From positions 1-7,828 of the forward strand of contig JAEZGT010000134.1 of assembly GCA_023416875.1 (NCBI GenBank): a stretch of DNA of 7,828 nt, read 5' to 3'. This DNA is from Pseudomonadota bacterium. GTDB taxonomy: Bacteria; Pseudomonadota; Gammaproteobacteria; Pseudomonadales; Cellvibrionaceae. The position numbers and the translations under genes were made by a program. Under the pieces are notes generated by a model. That model ran no database searches, was not told the DNA's origin, and worked only from the letters and a program-made list of their open reading frames with translations. Positions 5,167 through 7,828 of this stretch are shown here, piece by piece. Each line of letters begins with the position of its first letter. Position 1 is the stretch's first letter.

Positions 5167-7086
5167 TCAGTGGCTGACCCGACTGCGCTTGGCGATATCC
5201 GCCACAAGACGCTCACTGAACTCCGCCAAACTCATGGAACCAAGATCCTGGCCTTCACGTGTTCTGACAGCCAAGGTGCCCTTTTCCATCTCTTGATCAC
5301 CTACAATGATCAGGTATGGCGTCCTCTGGATCGTGTGCTCGCGGATTTTAAAGCCGATCTTCTCATTTCTCAAGTCGGAAAATACGCGGAACCCCTTGTT
5401 TTTAAGGGATTTCTCAACCGATTTGGCATAATCAGCCTGATTATCGGTGATATTCATGACAACCGCCTGCTCCGGCGCGAGCCATGCCGGAAACGCGCCT
5501 TCATAGTGTTCGATCAGAATTCCGATAAAACGCTCGAAGGAACCGAGGATCGCACGATGGAGCATGACCGGGGTCTGACGGGATCCATCCTCGGCAACAA
5601 ACTGCGCATCGAGACGGGCAGGCATCGAAAAATCCACTTGAATCGTGCCGCACTGCCAGACGCGGCCAATGTAGTCTTTCAGAGAAAACTCAATTTTAGG
5701 ACCGTAGAACGCACCTTCACCCGGTAGTAACTCCCAGGCAAGTCCTTTGGTGTCGAGCGCATCGGCCAAGGCTTTTTCAGCCTTATCCCAAATCGCATCA
5801 CTGCCGACACGCTGCTCCGGTCTCGTCGACAGACGAATGATCACATCGGTAAAACCAAAGTCAGCATAGACACTGAAAAGCAGATCAGTAAATTGTGACA
5901 CTTCCGCCTGAATCATTGCCTCACTGCAAAAGATATGAGCGTCGTCCTGGGTAAAGCCGCGCACACGCATCAAGCCCTGCAGAGTACCGGACGCTTCGTT
6001 GCGATGGCATGAACCAAATTCCGCCAGCCGCAATGGCAGGTCGCGGTAGCTTTTCAGGCCCTGATTGAATACCTGGATATGGCACGGACAGTTCATCGGC
6101 TTGACCGCGTAATCGCGTGATTCCGATTCCACCGTAAACATATTGTTGCGGAATTTATCCCAATGCCCGGACTTCTCCCACAGCGTACGGTCGATGATTT
6201 GAGGAGTTTTAATCTCCTTGTAACCGTTGTTGCGCTGAATATCGCGCATATAACTTTCGATAGCTGTGTACAACGTCCAACCGCGCGGATGCCAAAACAC
6301 CATGCCTGGCGCTTCTTCCTGCATATGGAAAAGGTCAAACTTTTTGCCCAATTTGCGATGATCGCGCTTCTCCGCTTCTTCCAGCCGGTGCAGGTAAGCT
6401 GCCAGATCCTTTTTGTTGGCCCAGGCCGTGCCATAAATCCGCTGCAGCATTTCGTTCTTAGAGTCGCCGCGCCAATAAGCACCAGCCACTTTCATTAATT
6501 TGAAATGGCCTAATTTACCCGTCGCCGGCACATGAGGGCCCCGACAAAGATCTTCAAAATCGCCCTGGCGGTAGAGTGACAACTGCTCATCGCTGGGAAT
6601 GGATTCAATGATTTCCGCTTTATAGTGCTCGCCCAAACCTTTGAAGTAGGCTACGGCCTCATCGCGCGACAAGACTCGTCGCTGCACCGGCATGTTCTGC
6701 TCGACCAGCTCGTTCATGCGCTGCTCTATCGCAGCCAAGTCTTCCGGAGTGAAGGGGCGTTTATAGGCAAAGTCGTAGTAAAAGCCGTCATCAATGACAG
6801 GGCCTATAGTCACCTGCGCATCAGGAAACAGCTGCTTGACTGCCTGAGCGAGAAGATGGGCGCTCGAATGCCGAATAACATCCAGCCCTTCAACAGACTT
6901 GTCGGTAATGATGGAAACCGTCGCATCCCGCTCGATTCGATAACTGGCATCAACGGTTTTACCGTCCACCACACCCGCCAGGGTCGCCTTGGCAAGTCCA
7001 GGACCTATGGCCTGAGCCAATTCCATGACCGTAATCGGGTCAGAGAAACTGCGTTGCGAACCATCGGGAAGCGTGATTTGGGGCAT
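5167..7086 (-). CDS. thrS: Threonine--tRNA ligase
   Basis: Class II threonyl-tRNA synthetase, which charges tRNA-Thr and clears mischarged Ser-tRNA-Thr. The 639-residue protein is full length. Domains in order: TGS (1-61), N2 editing domain (about 62-225) with all four key residues (His73 and His77 in HSSAH, Cys181 and His185 in CRGPH), catalytic core (about 243-535), and C-terminal anticodon-binding domain (about 537-639, with VVMNITDNQ and RNEKIGFKIREH). The active-site zinc ligands are Cys333 (MNCPCH), His384 (DDAHIF) and His510 (VMLHRA), one less than the E. coli numbers. The ATG has AAGGA 7 nt upstream. In E. coli ThrRS represses its own translation by binding a tRNA-like leader; a leader hairpin is present here too. 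It is the first gene of the unit, with its own promoter, and lies 39 bp before infC. Confidence 0.98.
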   Translation of the reverse strand: MPQITLPDGSQRSFSDPITVMELAQAIGPGLAKATLAGVVDGKTVDASYRIERDATVSIITDKSVEGLDVIRHSSAHLLAQAVKQLFPDAQVTIGPVIDDGFYYDFAYKRPFTPEDLAAIEQRMNELVEQNMPVQRRVLSRDEAVAYFKGLGEHYKAEIIESIPSDEQLSLYRQGDFEDLCRGPHVPATGKLGHFKLMKVAGAYWRGDSKNEMLQRIYGTAWANKKDLAAYLHRLEEAEKRDHRKLGKKFDLFHMQEEAPGMVFWHPRGWTLYTAIESYMRDIQRNNGYKEIKTPQIIDRTLWEKSGHWDKFRNNMFTVESESRDYAVKPMNCPCHIQVFNQGLKSYRDLPLRLAEFGSCHRNEASGTLQGLMRVRGFTQDDAHIFCSEAMIQAEVSQFTDLLFSVYADFGFTDVIIRLSTRPEQRVGSDAIWDKAEKALADALDTKGLAWELLPGEGAFYGPKIEFSLKDYIGRVWQCGTIQVDFSMPARLDAQFVAEDGSRQTPVMLHRAILGSFERFIGILIEHYEGAFPAWLAPEQAVVMNITDNQADYAKSVEKSLKNKGFRVFSDLRNEKIGFKIREHTIQRTPYLIIVGDQEMEKGTLAVRTREGQDLGSMSLAEFSERLVADIAKRSRVSH

Positions 7087-7112
7087 CAGGTTGTCCTTAT
7101 TTCAGTGGTGAC

Positions 7113-7145
7113 CCCTACCAAAGGCCACGTGAACGGGAGATAGGG
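7113..7145 (-). promoter_or_regulatory. Leader hairpin upstream of thrS, possible ThrRS operator arm
   Basis: On the minus strand CCCTATC (7145-7139) can pair with GGTAGGG (7119-7113), seven pairs with one G-U, around a 19-nt loop. It begins about 12 nt after the predicted transcription start and ends about 26 nt before the thrS ATG. The loop contains the tRNA-Thr anticodon triplet CGT twice. The E. coli thrS leader carries anticodon-arm mimics with CGU in the loop, bound by ThrRS. The resemblance here is loose: the loop is larger than an anticodon loop and a three-base match is weak evidence. Confidence 0.35.
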
Positions 7146-7164
7146 CAAAAAAAGTGAGGCGCGC

Positions 7165-7193
7165 AGTATATAGAAGCCACTGGAGAAAGCCAA
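7165..7193 (-). promoter_or_regulatory. Sigma70-type promoter of thrS
   Basis: On the minus strand TTGGCT (7193-7188) and TATACT (7170-7165) are separated by exactly 17 nt, matching the -35 consensus at 4 of 6 and the -10 consensus at 5 of 6 positions. Transcription should begin near 7158, giving a leader of about 70 nt before the thrS ATG. The bases just after the -10 are GCGCGCC, a GC-rich discriminator typical of promoters of the translation apparatus that are turned down by ppGpp and DksA. The match is seen; stringent control is inferred. Confidence 0.7.
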
Positions 7194-7206
7194 TTATTCA
7201 GCAAGC

Positions 7207-7245
7207 GGCGCTATAGAGCCACATTCAGGGGGCCCTGGGAGCGCT
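7207..7245. repeat. Nested inverted repeats downstream of nagZ
   Basis: An inner CAGGG-GG-CCCTG (7226-7237) lies within an outer pair GCGCT (7208-7212) and AGCGC (7240-7244). Together they can form a branched GC-rich structure 35-70 nt after the nagZ stop and just upstream of the thrS promoter. No T-run follows on either strand, so it is not a standard intrinsic terminator. It could be an RNA 3'-end structure for nagZ or merely chance in GC-rich DNA. Confidence 0.25.
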
Positions 7246-7278
7246 GCACTCTCAAGTTGCGGAGTATCTGGCAAGTCT

Positions 7279-7828
7279 CTAAGCACTGTGAAGCAGTTCA
7301 GACGCTTGCGCATAAGCGGTTTGCCAACGGGCGGTTCTCTGCAGGGCGGCCAGCGATTCCGCAGGCGCCATACCTTTTGCCCTCATCCGTCGCAAACGAT
7401 CATTTGTCGGATAGGCTACCGCATTCAAGCGCTCGATGACTTCAATGGCACGCCTGGGTTGATTGCACACCAACACCGCATCACAACCCGCACTCAGTGC
7501 CGCCTCGGCACGATCGCGGTGATCGCCAATAACAGCTGCGCCCTCCATCGACAAATCATCACTAAAGATAATGCCACTGAAGTTAAGCTGCTGGCGCAGC
7601 ACTTTCTGCAGCCAAAAAGGCGAAAAACCCACTGGATTAGGATCTATGGCAGAAAACAGAAGATGACCAGGCATCACCGCGTCCGCCGATGGCAATAGTG
7701 CACGGAACGGCGACATGTCTGACTGCCAGACCTCATCGAAACTACGTTCATCCACCGGCAGCTCCTCATGACTATCCTCTTCGATGGCGCCATGACCAGG
7801 AAAATGCTTAAGCGTGGCGGACATGCCG
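7279..7828 (-). CDS. nagZ: Beta-N-acetylhexosaminidase NagZ, C-terminal part (5' end outside window)
   Basis: Cytoplasmic GH3 glycosidase that removes N-acetylglucosamine from anhydromuramyl-peptides in peptidoglycan recycling; in several gammaproteobacteria it makes the signal for AmpC beta-lactamase induction. The window holds about 183 codons, roughly the last half of a family member of about 340. The frame runs open through the right edge, so the ATG at 7824 is internal (GMSATLKHFPGHG aligns within the family). Visible landmarks are KHFPGHG, then the DSH Asp-His catalytic dyad (7 residues after KHFPGHG begins the acid/base loop), VMPGHLLFSAID, and FSDDLSMEGA with the nucleophile Asp after the Ser. 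It ends 192 bp before thrS, same strand, and no terminator is evident between them, so some read-through is possible. thrS has its own promoter, so I infer separate control. Confidence 0.95.
   Translation of the reverse strand, partial: GMSATLKHFPGHGAIEEDSHEELPVDERSFDEVWQSDMSPFRALLPSADAVMPGHLLFSAIDPNPVGFSPFWLQKVLRQQLNFSGIIFSDDLSMEGAAVIGDHRDRAEAALSAGCDAVLVCNQPRRAIEVIERLNAVAYPTNDRLRRMRAKGMAPAESLAALQRTARWQTAYAQASELLHSA

Noticed and set aside
5170..5727. 185-codon open frame on the plus strand opposite the end of thrS
   Set aside because: Antisense to the conserved ThrRS catalytic and anticodon-binding regions; no family resemblance.
6625..7143. 172-codon plus-strand open frame over the thrS start
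   Set aside because: Mostly antisense to the ThrRS TGS and editing domains and crosses the thrS leader; no supporting protein features.
7822..7824. ATG as the start of nagZ
   Set aside because: The frame continues to the window edge with a glycine codon before this Met, and the position aligns with the middle of NagZ, so it is an internal methionine.
1..7828. Mobile elements, CRISPR arrays, tRNA or rRNA genes, defence or biosynthetic islands
   Set aside because: No transposase, integrase, regularly spaced repeat, tRNA cloverleaf or unusual composition was seen. Nearly all the window is conserved housekeeping genes.

Overview
This window is core bacterial chromosome, read almost entirely on the minus strand. 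It carries the translation gene cluster thrS - infC - rpmI - rplT - pheS - pheT - ihfA, with the 3' part of nagZ entering from the right edge upstream of thrS. Gene order, protein lengths and sequences point to a gammaproteobacterium. IF3 and the ribosomal proteins read as closest to the Pseudomonas/Cellvibrio side of that class, but I cannot name a genus from this sequence alone. No mobile element, CRISPR array, tRNA or rRNA gene, or foreign island is visible, and no gene is broken. I do not see a previously undescribed system; what interest there is lies in the control signals.

Layout in the direction of transcription (right to left). The nagZ C-terminal part (7828-7279) is followed by 192 bp holding a good sigma70-type promoter (7193-7165), a leader with a small hairpin, and a clear ribosome binding site for thrS. 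thrS (7086-5167) is followed 39 bp later by infC, whose true start is an AUU codon at 5127 rather than the first ATG at 5082. The 70-bp infC-rpmI gap contains short direct and inverted repeats where the L20 control site lies in relatives. rpmI (4511-4317) and rplT (4278-3919) are close together. The 129-bp rplT-pheS gap contains two tandem intrinsic-terminator hairpins, the position of the pheST attenuator in E. coli. Two overlapping micro-ORFs thread through these hairpins. pheS (3789-2776) and pheT (2718-337) are 57 bp apart, and ihfA (332-21) follows pheT by 4 bp. A GC hairpin at 1-18 probably begins the terminator of the whole unit.

Functionally the unit couples two aminoacyl-tRNA synthetases (ThrRS and both PheRS subunits), initiation factor IF3, 50S proteins L35 and L20, and the alpha subunit of the nucleoid protein IHF. 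The visible control points (GC-rich discriminator at the thrS promoter, AUU start of infC, terminators before pheS) match the known habit of this operon to tune each product separately. NagZ, a peptidoglycan-recycling enzyme, is a neighbour rather than an obvious functional partner.
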